Position numbers and translations under genes: made by a program. 64,000 nt of DNA. It comes from Candidatus Rokuibacteriota bacterium. Its GTDB lineage: Bacteria; Methylomirabilota; Methylomirabilia; Rokubacteriales; CSP1-6. How positions within the stretch are numbered: the stretch's first letter is position 1; the number at the start of each line of letters is the position of its first letter. Below the pieces are notes generated by a model. That model was not told the DNA's origin. It saw nothing but the letters and a program-made list of their open reading frames with translations, and ran no database searches. Below are positions 50,939-59,883 of the stretch, in pieces. Where the stretch lies: NCBI GenBank assembly GCA_003220265.1, contig QHRW01000123.1, positions 1-64,000 on the forward strand, read 5' to 3'.

Positions 50939-52176
50939 TGCCGGCCTTCGACGGCTACCACCGGCGCGCGGTCCCGGCGCCCGATGCCGAGCTGACGCCG
51001 GTGGGGCCGGGGACGCCGGCCGGTGAGTACCTGCGCCGGTTCTGGCAGCCGGTGGCGTTCGTCCGCGAGCTCGGCACGCCGCTGCGCGCTCGGATCCTGG
51101 GCGAGGACCTCGTGGTGTTCCGCGATCGCAGTGGCCGCAACGGCGTGCTGCACCTGCACTGCGCGCATCGCGGCACCTCGCTCGAGTTCGGCATCCCGCT
51201 CGAGCGCGGGCTGCGCTGCTGCTATCACGGCTGGGTCTACGACGTCGACGGCCGGTGTCTGGAAACGCCCGGCGAGCCGCGCGGCAGCCGTCTCTGCGAG
51301 CGCATCTGGCAGGGCGCCTATCCCACGCACGAGCTCTGCGGCCTCGTCTTCGCCTACCTGGGGCCGCCCCAGCGACGGCCGGCGTTCCCGATGTACGACA
51401 GCTATGCGGTGGACGGCCTGCGGCTCACGCCCGCGGCGAAGTTCACGCTGCCGTGCCACTGGCTGCAGGTGAAGGACAACAGCATGGACCCGGTGCACAC
51501 GGCCTTCCTGCACGCGCTGAGCAGCGGTGAGCAGTTCACGGCGGCGTTCGGCGTGGTGCCCGAGCTCGACTGGCAGCCGACCGCGAGCGGCATGGTCTAC
51601 ATCGCCACGCGGCGGCTCGGCGATCTCGTGTGGGTGCGCGTGTGCGACTTCATGCCCCCCAACGTCCACCAGTTCACGCGGGAGATCGAGGAGGCCGGCG
51701 CGCCGAAGGCGGCGAGCCGCCCGGTGATCATCCGCTGGGCGGTGCCCAACGACGACACGACGACGACCAACTTCGAGCTGGCCCAGGTGGATCCCGCGTG
51801 GGGTCTCACGAACGACGCCGTCGCGCAGCCGGGCTTCGGCCAGTCCGGCGATCGGCCCTACGCCGAGCGCCAGCGCCATCCGGCCGACTTCGACGCCCAG
51901 TCGAGCCAGCGCGCGGTCGCCGTCCACGCGCTCGAGCATCTCGCCTCCACCGACCGCGGCGTGATCATGCTGCGCAAGATCGTGCGCGAGGGCATTCAGG
52001 CCGTCGCGCGCGGCGAGGATCCGTGGGGCACGCAGTGGCGTGCCGGGGAGGTGGTGCCGACGTTCACCCAGGACGTCGTGCTGAAAGTGCCCCCGGCCGC
52101 CACGGAGGAAGACGACCGCACGCTGCTGCGCGAGACCGGACGAAGCGTGATCGCCGTGAACGCCGAAGGCTCCTGA
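50938..52176 (+). CDS. Rieske non-heme iron oxygenase, alpha subunit (3)
   Basis: 412 residues from GTG 50938. Rieske ligands are CAHRGTS and CYHGWVYD. The mononuclear iron site is NSMDPVHTAFLHAL, followed by FDAQSSQRAVAVHALEHL. The N-terminal GPGTPAGEYLRRFWQPVAFV matches the subfamily of the other two Rieske proteins here. It overlaps the enolase-superfamily gene by one base and is followed 10 bp later by a lipoprotein amidase. No reductase or ferredoxin nearby. Confidence 0.87.
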   Translation: MPAFDGYHRRAVPAPDAELTPVGPGTPAGEYLRRFWQPVAFVRELGTPLRARILGEDLVVFRDRSGRNGVLHLHCAHRGTSLEFGIPLERGLRCCYHGWVYDVDGRCLETPGEPRGSRLCERIWQGAYPTHELCGLVFAYLGPPQRRPAFPMYDSYAVDGLRLTPAAKFTLPCHWLQVKDNSMDPVHTAFLHALSSGEQFTAAFGVVPELDWQPTASGMVYIATRRLGDLVWVRVCDFMPPNVHQFTREIEEAGAPKAASRPVIIRWAVPNDDTTTTNFELAQVDPAWGLTNDAVAQPGFGQSGDRPYAERQRHPADFDAQSSQRAVAVHALEHLASTDRGVIMLRKIVREGIQAVARGEDPWGTQWRAGEVVPTFTQDVVLKVPPAATEEDDRTLLRETGRSVIAVNAEGS

Positions 52177-52186
52177 GGAGAGTGCC

Positions 52187-53698
52187 ATGAGAGTGCGCGC
52201 GCTGAGGCTGTCCCTGACGCTCCTGCTCGCGGCCGGATGCGCGAGCGCGCCGTCGTCCTCCACCGACCTCACCGCCGACCTCGGCGTCGCCGACGCCGCC
52301 CGGCTCATCCAGGGCAAGCAGATCACGAGCGCGCACCTGACCCAGCTCTATCTCGGCCGGGCCGAGTCCAACCTCGACCTCAACGCCTTCATCACGCTGG
52401 ATCGCGCCGGCGCGCTGGCCGCCGCGCAACGCGCCGACGCCGACCTGGCCGCCGGGCGGGTGCGCGGACCGTTGCACGGGGTCCCGCTGGTCGTGAAAGA
52501 CAACATCCACGTGGCGGGGCTGCCCAACACGGCGGGGACGCCGGGGCTGCGCGCGTTCGTCCCCACCGAGAACGCGCCCACCGTGCAGAAGCTGCTGGAC
52601 GCGGGTGCGGTCATCCTGGGCAAGACGAACATGCACGAGCTGGCGTTCGGCATCTCGGGCTACAACGAGGGCTTCTTCACGAAGCTGCCGATCGGCACGC
52701 GCAACCCCTACGATCGCCGGCGCATCGCGGGCGGCAGCTCGAGCGGCACCGGGGCCGCGATCGGCGGGCGGCTGGCGCCGGGCGGGCTGGGCAGCGACAC
52801 CGGTGGCTCGGTGCGCATCCCGGCCGCGCTCACCGGCGGGGCCGGCCTGCGGCCCACGCTCGGGCGCTACAGCCAGGAGGGCGTCACGCCGATCTCGCAC
52901 TCGCGCGACACGGTGGGGCCCATGGGCCGCACCGTCGCCGACGTCGCGTTGCTGGACTCGGTGATCAGCGGCAGCGCGGTGCCGGCGCCCGCCTCGCTGA
53001 GCGGCGTCAGGCTCGGCATCTACCGTTCGTACTTCTTCGCCGACCTCGATGCCGACACGCGGACCGTGATGGACGCGGCACTGGCCAGGCTGGGCCAGCA
53101 GGGCGTGACGATCGTCGACCTCGAGATGCCGGACCTCGTGAAGCTGAACGACGCGGCCAGCTTTCCGGTGGCGCTCTACGAGGCCTACGACGACTTGAAG
53201 GCGTACCTGGCGAAGTACCCGACGGGCCGGACGGTGGAGCAAATCGCCCAGACGATCGCCAGCAAGGACGTCAAGGCCACGTACGACGGCCTCGTGGTGC
53301 CGCGCAAGCTGCCGGCGCCGAGCGGTCCGCCGGTGGACGCGGCGCCGGTCTATGAGGCGGCGATGAAGACCGCGCGTCCCGCGTTGCAGCGGCATTTCGC
53401 CGAGACGTTCCAGCGCGCCCGCATCGACGCGCTGATCGCGCCCACGACGCCGCGCGTGGCCGTCGAGCAGGGGCCGCCGGCGAGCAGCCTCGAGACCTTC
53501 CTGCTCTTCATCCGCAACACCGATCCCGGCAGCAATGCCGGCATCCCGGGAGTCACGATTCCCGCCGGGCTCGGGCCGACCACCGGCCTGCCCATCGGGA
53601 TCTCGCTCGACGGCCCGCGCGGCTCCGACACGCGCCTGCTGGCGATCGGGATGGCGATCGAGAACCTGCTGGGGAGAATGCCGCCGCCGCGGCGCTAG
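52187..53698 (+). CDS. Amidase-signature lipoprotein
   Basis: 503 residues. A lipobox (LLAAGC, Cys18) predicts a lipid-anchored enzyme outside the cytoplasm. The amidase Ser-cisSer-Lys triad is complete: Lys104 in VVKDN, Ser in GGSSSGTG (184-186) and Ser in GSDTGGSVRIP. The overall look is of indoleacetamide-hydrolase-like amidases. It may release carboxylic acid and ammonia at the cell surface, next to the amide/urea-type ABC transporter genes with which it converges. The TAG stop is shared via CTAG. Confidence 0.85.
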   Translation: MRVRALRLSLTLLLAAGCASAPSSSTDLTADLGVADAARLIQGKQITSAHLTQLYLGRAESNLDLNAFITLDRAGALAAAQRADADLAAGRVRGPLHGVPLVVKDNIHVAGLPNTAGTPGLRAFVPTENAPTVQKLLDAGAVILGKTNMHELAFGISGYNEGFFTKLPIGTRNPYDRRRIAGGSSSGTGAAIGGRLAPGGLGSDTGGSVRIPAALTGGAGLRPTLGRYSQEGVTPISHSRDTVGPMGRTVADVALLDSVISGSAVPAPASLSGVRLGIYRSYFFADLDADTRTVMDAALARLGQQGVTIVDLEMPDLVKLNDAASFPVALYEAYDDLKAYLAKYPTGRTVEQIAQTIASKDVKATYDGLVVPRKLPAPSGPPVDAAPVYEAAMKTARPALQRHFAETFQRARIDALIAPTTPRVAVEQGPPASSLETFLLFIRNTDPGSNAGIPGVTIPAGLGPTTGLPIGISLDGPRGSDTRLLAIGMAIENLLGRMPPPRR

Positions 53699-54387
53699 AC
53701 GCCGACGAACTCGCTGAGGACGCCGGCCTGCCGGAGCTCCTCGGGCTCGAGCTCGCGCAGGATGGCGCCCTTCTGGATGAGAAGGACGCGCTGCGCGAGC
53801 TCGGCGATGAACTCGAGATTCTGCTCGACGAGGACGATGGTCAGCGCCTCGGTCCGGTGAAGCCGCCGGAGGACGGCGACGAGCTCTTCGATGATCGAGG
53901 GCTGGATGCCTTCGGTCGGCTCGTCGAAGAGGATCACCTTGGGGTGGCCGGCCAGGCAGCGCGCGATGGCCAGCAGCTGCTGCTCGCCGCCGCTCAGGGT
54001 CCCGCCGCGGCGGTCGAGCAGGGGGATCAGGCGCGGAAACATCTGGAGGATCGCATCGACGCGCTCCTCGGTGCCGCGGCCGACGAATCCCATGCGGAGA
54101 TTGTCGCGCACGCTGAGGCCGGGAAAGATCTCGCGTCCCTGCGGCACGTAGCCGAGGCCGCGCCGGGCCCGCGCGTACGGGGGCTCGTGGGTGACATCGA
54201 CCCCGTCGAAGAGGATGCGGCCGCGCTGGGCGGGGACGAAGCCCATCAGCGCCTTCAGCAGCGTCGTCTTTCCCATGCCGTTGTGGCCGAGGACGCCGAC
54301 GAACTCGCCGGCGGCGACCTCGAGCCGGATCCCGTTGAGGATCGGGATCCGGCCGTAGCGGGCGTGGAGGTCCGTGACGCTCAGCAC
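53695..54387 (-). CDS. ABC transporter ATP-binding protein, LivF/UrtE-like
   Basis: 230 residues. Walker A GHNGMGKTT, Q-loop YVPQGREIFPGL, signature LSGGEQQ, Walker B VILFDEP and switch His replaced by Gln in VLVEQNLEF, which is usual for LivF/UrtE. It is the second ATPase of a five-gene branched-chain amino acid/urea/amide-type importer. It follows the UrtD-like gene by 7 bp. The GHNGMGKTTLLKALMG block resembles urea/amide transporters more than LivF of leucine systems. Confidence 0.9.
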   Translation of the reverse strand: MLSVTDLHARYGRIPILNGIRLEVAAGEFVGVLGHNGMGKTTLLKALMGFVPAQRGRILFDGVDVTHEPPYARARRGLGYVPQGREIFPGLSVRDNLRMGFVGRGTEERVDAILQMFPRLIPLLDRRGGTLSGGEQQLLAIARCLAGHPKVILFDEPTEGIQPSIIEELVAVLRRLHRTEALTIVLVEQNLEFIAELAQRVLLIQKGAILRELEPEELRQAGVLSEFVGV

Positions 54388-54394
54388 GCTCGCC

Positions 54395-55117
54395 TCAGGA
54401 GCCGCCGTGCTTGCCGAGGTAGACGTCGCGCACCGTCGCGTTCTTCAAGATCCGATCCATCGTGTCCTCGACCAGCACGGCGCCCTGGTGCATGACGGTG
54501 ACCGTGCGGGCGATCATCTTGACGAACTGCATGTCGTGCTCCACCACGATGAGCGCGTGCGTGCGATTGATCTCACGGACGAGCTCGGCCGTCCGCGCGA
54601 CCTCGTCGTGGGTCATGCCGGCCGCCGGCTCGTCGAGCAGGATCAGGTCGGGGTTCCCGGCCAGCACCGTGCCGAGCTCGACCCACTGTCGGAGCCCGTG
54701 GGACAGCTGGCCGACCGCGCCGTTCGCCACCGCCGTGAGGCCGATGCGCTCCAGGATCTCGTCGGCGATCGCCCGCGTCCGTTCGGCCGGGTGCGTCCGG
54801 CGGGCCGACAGCCACAGGTGCTCGTGGACCGTCAGCCCGTCGAAGAGGCTCGGGACCTGGGTCTTGATGCCGATGCCCCGCCGCGCGATCGCGTGCGTGT
54901 GGTGGCCGGTGATGTCGTGGCCCCGGAACAGGATTCGGCCCGCCGTCGGCTTGAGCTGCCCGGTCAGCAGCTTGAACAGCGTGCTCTTGCCCGCGCCGTT
55001 GGGCCCGATGAGACAGCGTAGCTCCCGCTCGGCCAGCGTGAAATTCACGTGGCGGACGGCCTCCACCCCGCCGAAGCGGATCGACAGCCCGACGGTTTGT
55101 AAGATCGCGTCGCTCAT
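54395..55117 (-). CDS. ABC transporter ATP-binding protein, LivG/UrtD-like
   Basis: 240 residues. Walker A GPNGAGKST, Q-loop GIKTQVPSLFDG, Walker B LILLDEPAAGM and switch His in VVEHDM. The signature reads LSHGLRQWVE, the UrtD-type variant of LSGGQ. The ATG at 55117 overlaps the stop of the permease gene (ATGA). With the LivF/UrtE-like protein it forms the ATPase pair of the importer. Confidence 0.9.
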   Translation of the reverse strand: MSDAILQTVGLSIRFGGVEAVRHVNFTLAERELRCLIGPNGAGKSTLFKLLTGQLKPTAGRILFRGHDITGHHTHAIARRGIGIKTQVPSLFDGLTVHEHLWLSARRTHPAERTRAIADEILERIGLTAVANGAVGQLSHGLRQWVELGTVLAGNPDLILLDEPAAGMTHDEVARTAELVREINRTHALIVVEHDMQFVKMIARTVTVMHQGAVLVEDTMDRILKNATVRDVYLGKHGGS

Positions 55118-56094
55118 GCGCGGAGGGCCAGGCGGCGCAGCGAGGGCACGATGCCGCGCGGAACCAGGAGCACGAAGGCCAGGAAGATGACGCCGAACAC
55201 GAGGCTGGTATTGGCCAGCTGCTGGGTGCCGAGCGCCGTGGCGAGGTACTGCATGATCAGGCAGCCGATGATGGGGCCGAGGAGGGTGCCGAGGCCGCCG
55301 ACGATGACCCAGATGATGATCTGGGAGGTCATGGTCAGGCTGAAGACGTTGGGGCTCACGAAGGCGCCCCAGTTGGCGAACAGACACCCGGCCAGGCCGG
55401 CGATGCCGCCGCCGATCGTGAACACCAGGAGCTTGTGGAGCCGCACGTCGTAGCCGAGCAGCTCGCAGCGCGCCTCGTTCTCGCGGATGGCCACCACGAC
55501 GCGCCCGAAGTGGCTCGCCAGCAGCACGTGGAGGCCGACGTACACGATCACGAGACACGCCATGACGAGGTAGAACGTCTCGGCCGGATCGAGGAGGCGG
55601 CCGGGATCCCCCGGCACGTTGAGCGTGGGCAGCGACGGCATGCCGTTGAACCCGTTGAGCCGCGCCTTGCCCACGCGATAGGCGTCGCCGGCGGTGCTGT
55701 TCATGAGGTTGAAGAAGATCAGCGTCACGCTCAGGGTGATGACGCCCAGGTAGACGTCGCTCAGCCGGCCGTAGAACATGAAGTAGCCGAGCAGGGCGGC
55801 GAACACGGCCGGCACCACGAGCGCGAGCAGCGTGGCGACCGTGCTCTCGCCGAGGTTGATGGCCGTGACCGCGTACGTGTACGCGCCCAGCCCGAAGAAG
55901 GCCGACTGGCCGAAGCACAGGATGCCGCCGTAGCCCCACACGAAGCCCAGGCTCAGCGCCAGGATGCACATGGCCGCGAAGACGGTGAGCTGCAGCAGCC
56001 CGAACTGATCGACGACCTGCGGAACGCCGAGCGCGATCAGGACCATCGCCGCCGTCGTCAGGATGCTGCCCTTCCACCAGCGGCGGCCGCTCAC
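55114..56094 (-). CDS. ABC transporter permease, LivM/UrtC-like
   Basis: 326 residues, about ten hydrophobic segments. FVWGYGGILCFGQSAFFGLG and FTIGGGIAGLAGCLFANWGAF are characteristic of the UrtC/LivM permeases, and VAIRENEARCELLGYDV is the conserved cytoplasmic loop that contacts the ATPase. GTG start at 56094 overlaps the upstream permease stop (GTGA), and its own stop overlaps the UrtD-like start. Confidence 0.9.
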   Translation of the reverse strand: MSGRRWWKGSILTTAAMVLIALGVPQVVDQFGLLQLTVFAAMCILALSLGFVWGYGGILCFGQSAFFGLGAYTYAVTAINLGESTVATLLALVVPAVFAALLGYFMFYGRLSDVYLGVITLSVTLIFFNLMNSTAGDAYRVGKARLNGFNGMPSLPTLNVPGDPGRLLDPAETFYLVMACLVIVYVGLHVLLASHFGRVVVAIRENEARCELLGYDVRLHKLLVFTIGGGIAGLAGCLFANWGAFVSPNVFSLTMTSQIIIWVIVGGLGTLLGPIIGCLIMQYLATALGTQQLANTSLVFGVIFLAFVLLVPRGIVPSLRRLALRA

Positions 56095-56957
56095 AGACTG
56101 CCCCGGAAGAGCTTGCCGGTGATGCCATGCGGCAAGGCGCGCAGCAGGAGGATGGCCGCGGCCAGCAGTCCGGCCTCGCCGATGACGGGCGTCGTGAAGT
56201 ACGTGAGGAGCTGATTGATGGAGCCGAAGAGGCTGGACGCCGCCGCCGTCCCCGCCAGGATCGCCGTGCCGCCGCTGATGACGGTGATGAACGCCTTGGC
56301 CACGTAGGCCGCGCCCACCGTGGGCAGCACGCCGGAGATCGGCGCCAGGAGGCCGCCGGCCAGGCCGGTGAGGGCGGCGCCGACGCCGAACGTCGTCGCG
56401 TACACGCGCGGCGGGCTCACCCCGAGCGCGGCGGCCATGTTCGGGTTCTCCATCGTGCCCCGCGCGATGAGGCCCAGGCGCGTCCGCCGCAGCGCGACGA
56501 AGATGACCGCCAGGATGGCCGCGGCGATGCCGATGAGGACGAGGCGATAGAGGCTGATGGTGTACCGCCCGACGCCGAGGCTCCCCAGCGGCGCGCCGAT
56601 GCCCGCCACCGTGTTGCCGAAGATCGTCGTGACGATCCCGATGAAGAACAAGCTCAGGCCCCAGGTGGCGAGCAGCGTGTCGATCATCCGGCCATAGAGC
56701 ACGCGAATGATCAGTCGCTCGGCGATCACGCCGATGACGCCGACGACGAGCGGCGCCACCAGCAGCATGGCCACCCAGATGTTGACGCCATGATTGGTGG
56801 CCACGATGGCGGCGTAGCCGCCCAGCATGAGGAACTCGCCGTGGGCCAGGTTGATGACGCGCATCATCCCGAAGATGATGGCGAGCCCGACGCTGATGAG
56901 CACGAGAGTGGCGACGCCGTTCAGGATTTCGAACGTCAGAACGGCCGCGAGGTCCAT
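56091..56957 (-). CDS. ABC transporter permease, LivH/UrtB-like
   Basis: 288 residues, eight or so membrane helices. FGMMRVINLAHGEFLMLGGY, the RLGLIARGTMENPNMAAALG coupling loop and GLAGGLLAPISGVLPTVGA mark the UrtB/LivH family. It has no Shine-Dalgarno. TATAGT lies 9 nt before the ATG (56967-56972, minus strand) with TTGCCT 17 nt further up as -35, a good leaderless promoter. It heads the minus-strand part of the transporter and diverges from the substrate-binding protein gene. Confidence 0.9.
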   Translation of the reverse strand: MDLAAVLTFEILNGVATLVLISVGLAIIFGMMRVINLAHGEFLMLGGYAAIVATNHGVNIWVAMLLVAPLVVGVIGVIAERLIIRVLYGRMIDTLLATWGLSLFFIGIVTTIFGNTVAGIGAPLGSLGVGRYTISLYRLVLIGIAAAILAVIFVALRRTRLGLIARGTMENPNMAAALGVSPPRVYATTFGVGAALTGLAGGLLAPISGVLPTVGAAYVAKAFITVISGGTAILAGTAAASSLFGSINQLLTYFTTPVIGEAGLLAAAILLLRALPHGITGKLFRGSL

Positions 56958-56966
56958 CGCGCGCGC

Positions 56967-56995
56967 ACTATAGACCCGCCGCGCACACCAGGCAA
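56967..56995 (-). promoter_or_regulatory. Promoter of the importer permease/ATPase operon
   Basis: TTGCCT (56990-56995 read on the minus strand), 17-nt spacer, TATAGT (56967-56972). Predicted initiation falls at or within a few bases of the permease ATG (56957). Confidence 0.5.
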
Positions 56996-57005
56996 GGCAC
57001 GGTGG

Positions 57006-57035
57006 TTGACACTCCGAATTGGGCGGGACTAGACT
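57006..57035 (+). promoter_or_regulatory. Near-consensus promoter of the substrate-binding protein gene
   Basis: TTGACA (57006-57011), 18-nt spacer, TAGACT (57030-57035). Initiation is expected near 57042, leaving about 48 nt of leader with GGAGG before the ATG at 57090. It is the best sigma-70-type match I found in the window. Confidence 0.6.
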
Positions 57036-57089
57036 CGGGCTCTCGCGATGCGAGCGTGCGATTTCCAAACCCCTCGCCCGGAGGTACTG

Positions 57090-58334
57090 ATGCGGGCCGA
57101 CCGTCGGAGATTCCTCAAGGCAGCTGGCGCGGGTCTCGGCGCAGTGTCCCTCGCCCCCACCATCGTGCGCGACGCGTTCGCGCAGGCCAACGTCATCAAG
57201 GTGGCGGCGATCCACGACCTCTCGGGAGGCCTCGACATCTACGGGCGGCCGATGGTCGACTGCCTCAACTACGCCGTCGAGGAGATCAACGGCGCCGGCG
57301 GGCTGCTGGGACGTCAGATCAAGCTCATCAGCTACGACGCCCAGTCCAACATCCAGCTCTACACGCAGTTCGCCACCGAAGCCGCCACCAAGGAGCGGGT
57401 GGCGGTCGTCCACGCCGGCATCACGTCGGCCTCGCGCGAGGCCATCCGGCCCGTGCTCAAGCGCTTCAACACGCTCTACTTCTACAACACCCAGTACGAG
57501 GGCGGCGTGTGCGACCGCAACTGCTTCTGCACCGGGTCGACGCCGGCCCAGAACGTGGATAAGCTGGTCCCCTTCACGCTGAAGAGGTTCGGCAAGAAGG
57601 TGTACACGGTCGCCGCCGACTACAACTACGGCCAGATCACCGCCAAGTGGGTCAAGAAGTTCACCCAGGAGCACGGCGGCGAGGTGCTGGCGACGGACTA
57701 CTTCCCCCTCGAGGTGAGCGACTTCGGCCCCGCCATCACCAAGATCCAGGCCGCCAAGCCGGACTTCGTGATGTCGGCGCTGGTGGGCGGCAACCACATC
57801 TCGTTCTACCGGCAGTGGGCGGCGTCGGGCATGAACAAGACCACGCCGGTGGCCTCGACGACGTTCGGCAACGGGCTCGAGCACCAGGTGACGACGCCGG
57901 AGGAGCACAAGGGCTACATCGGCTCGCAGAGCTACTACCAGGAGCTCACCACCGAGGCGAACCAGGCGTTCCTCAAGAAGTTCCTGCCGAAGTACGGCGG
58001 AACGACGAAGTACGTGACGCCGCTGGCCATCCAGTCGTATCACGGCCTGCACCTGTGGGCCTCCGCGGTGAAGAAGGCCAACAGCATCGACCGCATGAAG
58101 GTGATCGAGGCGCTGGAGGCCAATCACACGTTCAGCGGCCCGGCCGGCAAGACGGCCATCGATCCCAAGACGCATCACTGCAGCCTCGACGTCTACATCG
58201 CCGAGGCGCAGAACCGGGCGTTCAAGGTCCTCGAGAGCTATCCGCAGCAGCCGCCGGCCGACACCGCCGCCGTCTGCGACCTCAAGAAGAATCCGAACGA
58301 GAACCAGCAGTACGTCATCGACGTCAAGACATGA
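57090..58334 (+). CDS. ABC transporter substrate-binding protein, urea/short-chain amide type (Tat signal)
   Basis: 414 residues. The start at 57090 (GGAGG upstream) places a twin-arginine signal at the N-terminus (RRRFLKAAGAG, residues 5-15), ending near RDAFAQAN. The periplasmic-binding fold resembles UrtA/FmdD/AmiC: VAAIHDLSGGLDIYGRPM, EEINGAGGLLGRQIKLISYD, YNTQYEGGVCDRNCFCTGS (three nearby Cys) and DYNYGQITAKWVKKF. An upstream ATG at 57048 adds 14 residues and is disfavoured because it would bury the Tat motif. It is followed 25 bp later by an amidase, so the cargo is probably an amide or urea-like compound. Confidence 0.88.
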   Translation: MRADRRRFLKAAGAGLGAVSLAPTIVRDAFAQANVIKVAAIHDLSGGLDIYGRPMVDCLNYAVEEINGAGGLLGRQIKLISYDAQSNIQLYTQFATEAATKERVAVVHAGITSASREAIRPVLKRFNTLYFYNTQYEGGVCDRNCFCTGSTPAQNVDKLVPFTLKRFGKKVYTVAADYNYGQITAKWVKKFTQEHGGEVLATDYFPLEVSDFGPAITKIQAAKPDFVMSALVGGNHISFYRQWAASGMNKTTPVASTTFGNGLEHQVTTPEEHKGYIGSQSYYQELTTEANQAFLKKFLPKYGGTTKYVTPLAIQSYHGLHLWASAVKKANSIDRMKVIEALEANHTFSGPAGKTAIDPKTHHCSLDVYIAEAQNRAFKVLESYPQQPPADTAAVCDLKKNPNENQQYVIDVKT

Positions 58335-58359
58335 AGGCGTAACAGCGAAGGAGGTTCCC

Positions 58360-59883
58360 GTGGCCAGCGCAAAGCTTCCCACTCCGGACGAGCTCAAGGC
58401 TGTCGGCCGGCAACTCGGCATGACCCTGTCCGACGCCGACGTCGCGTTCTTCCTCGAGACGATGGCCGGCAACGTCGCCGCGTATCACGCCGTCGAGGCC
58501 ATGGCCGATCCGATGCCGCCGGTCAAGTATCCGCGGACACCGGGCTATCGCCCCCAGGGCGCCGAGAACAAGTACAACGCCTGGTACTACAAGAGCGAGG
58601 TGAAGGGCGCGCCCTCCGGCAAGCTCGCCGGCAAGCGGATCGCCCTCAAGGACAACGTGTGCCTGGCCGGCGTGCCGATGATGAACGGCGCCTCGTCGCT
58701 GGAGGGCTACGTGCCCGACGTCGACGCCACCATCGTCACGCGCATCCTGGACGCAGGCGGCACCATCCTCGGCAAGGTCCACTGCGAGTACTTCTGCTTC
58801 TCGGGCGGCAGCCACACCAGCGCAGCGGGGCCTGTCCAGAATCCGCGGAAGACGGGGTACTCGGCGGGCGGGTCGTCGTCCGGCAGCGCCGCCGTCGTGG
58901 CGGCCGGCGACGTCGACATGGCGATCGGTGGCGACCAGGGCGGATCGATCCGCATTCCCGCCGCGTACTGCGGCGTCTACGGGCTGAAGCCCACGCACGG
59001 GCTCGTCCCGTACACCGGCGTCTTTCCCATCGAGAACACCCTCGATCACACCGGGCCGATGACGGCGACCGTCGCCGACAACGCGCTGCTGCTGGAGGTG
59101 CTGGCCGGGCCCGACGGGCTCGATCCGCGCCAGGTCGACGTGAAGACGGCGGCGTACACGAACGCCCTCACCGGCGACGTGCGCGGCATGAAGATCGCCG
59201 TCGTGAAGGAAGGCTTCGGCCATCCGAACTCGGAGGCCGACGTCGACGCGCTCGTCCGCAAGGGCGCCGCCATCTTGCGCCAGCTCGGCGCCCAGGTCGA
59301 CGAGGTGTCGATCCCGCTGCACCTGGCCGGCGCCGCCATCTGGACGCCCATCGCCGTCGAGGGGGCGACGTGGCAGATGATGAACGGCAACGGCTTCGGC
59401 TTCAACTGGAAGGGGCTGTACGTCACGAGCCTCATCGACGCGCACTCGGCGTGGCGCCAGCGCTCCGACGAGTTCTCGGACACGCTGAAGACGACGATCC
59501 TCTTCGGGCAGTACGCGCTGAACAAGTATCGCGGCCACTACTACGCCAAGTCGCAGAACCTCGGCCGCGTCCTGCGGGCCGCCTACGACGCGGTGCTGAA
59601 GGAGTACGACCTGCTGCTGATGCCGACGCTGCCGCTCAAGGCCACGCCAATCCCCAAGCCGGGCGGGCCGCGCATGGAGATCATCCAGCGGGCGTTCGAG
59701 ATGCTACCGAACACCGCGCCCATCGACGTGACCGGCCATCCCTCGATGAGCGTGCCGTGCGGCCTCAGCGACGGGCTGCCGGCCGGGATGATGCTGACGG
59801 CGAAGCACTTCGACGAGGTGGCGATCTACCGGGCGGCCTCGGCGTTCGAGAAGGCGGGCGACTGGCGGGGCCTTCGTCCCTAG
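58360..59883 (+). CDS. Amidase (amidase-signature family, enantioselective amidase-like)
   Basis: 507 residues from GTG 58360 with AAGGAGG 5 nt upstream. Catalytic residues are Lys in RIALKDNVCLAG, Ser in GYSAGGSSSGSA and Ser in GGDQGGSIRIP. The N-terminal helical extension (PTPDELKAVGRQLGMTLSD) matches the Rhodococcus-type enantioselective amidases. No signal peptide, so it is cytosolic. It hydrolyses amides to acid and ammonia; its place right after the binding-protein gene suggests it processes the imported solute. The TAG stop shares CTAG with the convergent isochorismatase-like gene. Confidence 0.88.
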   Translation: MASAKLPTPDELKAVGRQLGMTLSDADVAFFLETMAGNVAAYHAVEAMADPMPPVKYPRTPGYRPQGAENKYNAWYYKSEVKGAPSGKLAGKRIALKDNVCLAGVPMMNGASSLEGYVPDVDATIVTRILDAGGTILGKVHCEYFCFSGGSHTSAAGPVQNPRKTGYSAGGSSSGSAAVVAAGDVDMAIGGDQGGSIRIPAAYCGVYGLKPTHGLVPYTGVFPIENTLDHTGPMTATVADNALLLEVLAGPDGLDPRQVDVKTAAYTNALTGDVRGMKIAVVKEGFGHPNSEADVDALVRKGAAILRQLGAQVDEVSIPLHLAGAAIWTPIAVEGATWQMMNGNGFGFNWKGLYVTSLIDAHSAWRQRSDEFSDTLKTTILFGQYALNKYRGHYYAKSQNLGRVLRAAYDAVLKEYDLLLMPTLPLKATPIPKPGGPRMEIIQRAFEMLPNTAPIDVTGHPSMSVPCGLSDGLPAGMMLTAKHFDEVAIYRAASAFEKAGDWRGLRP

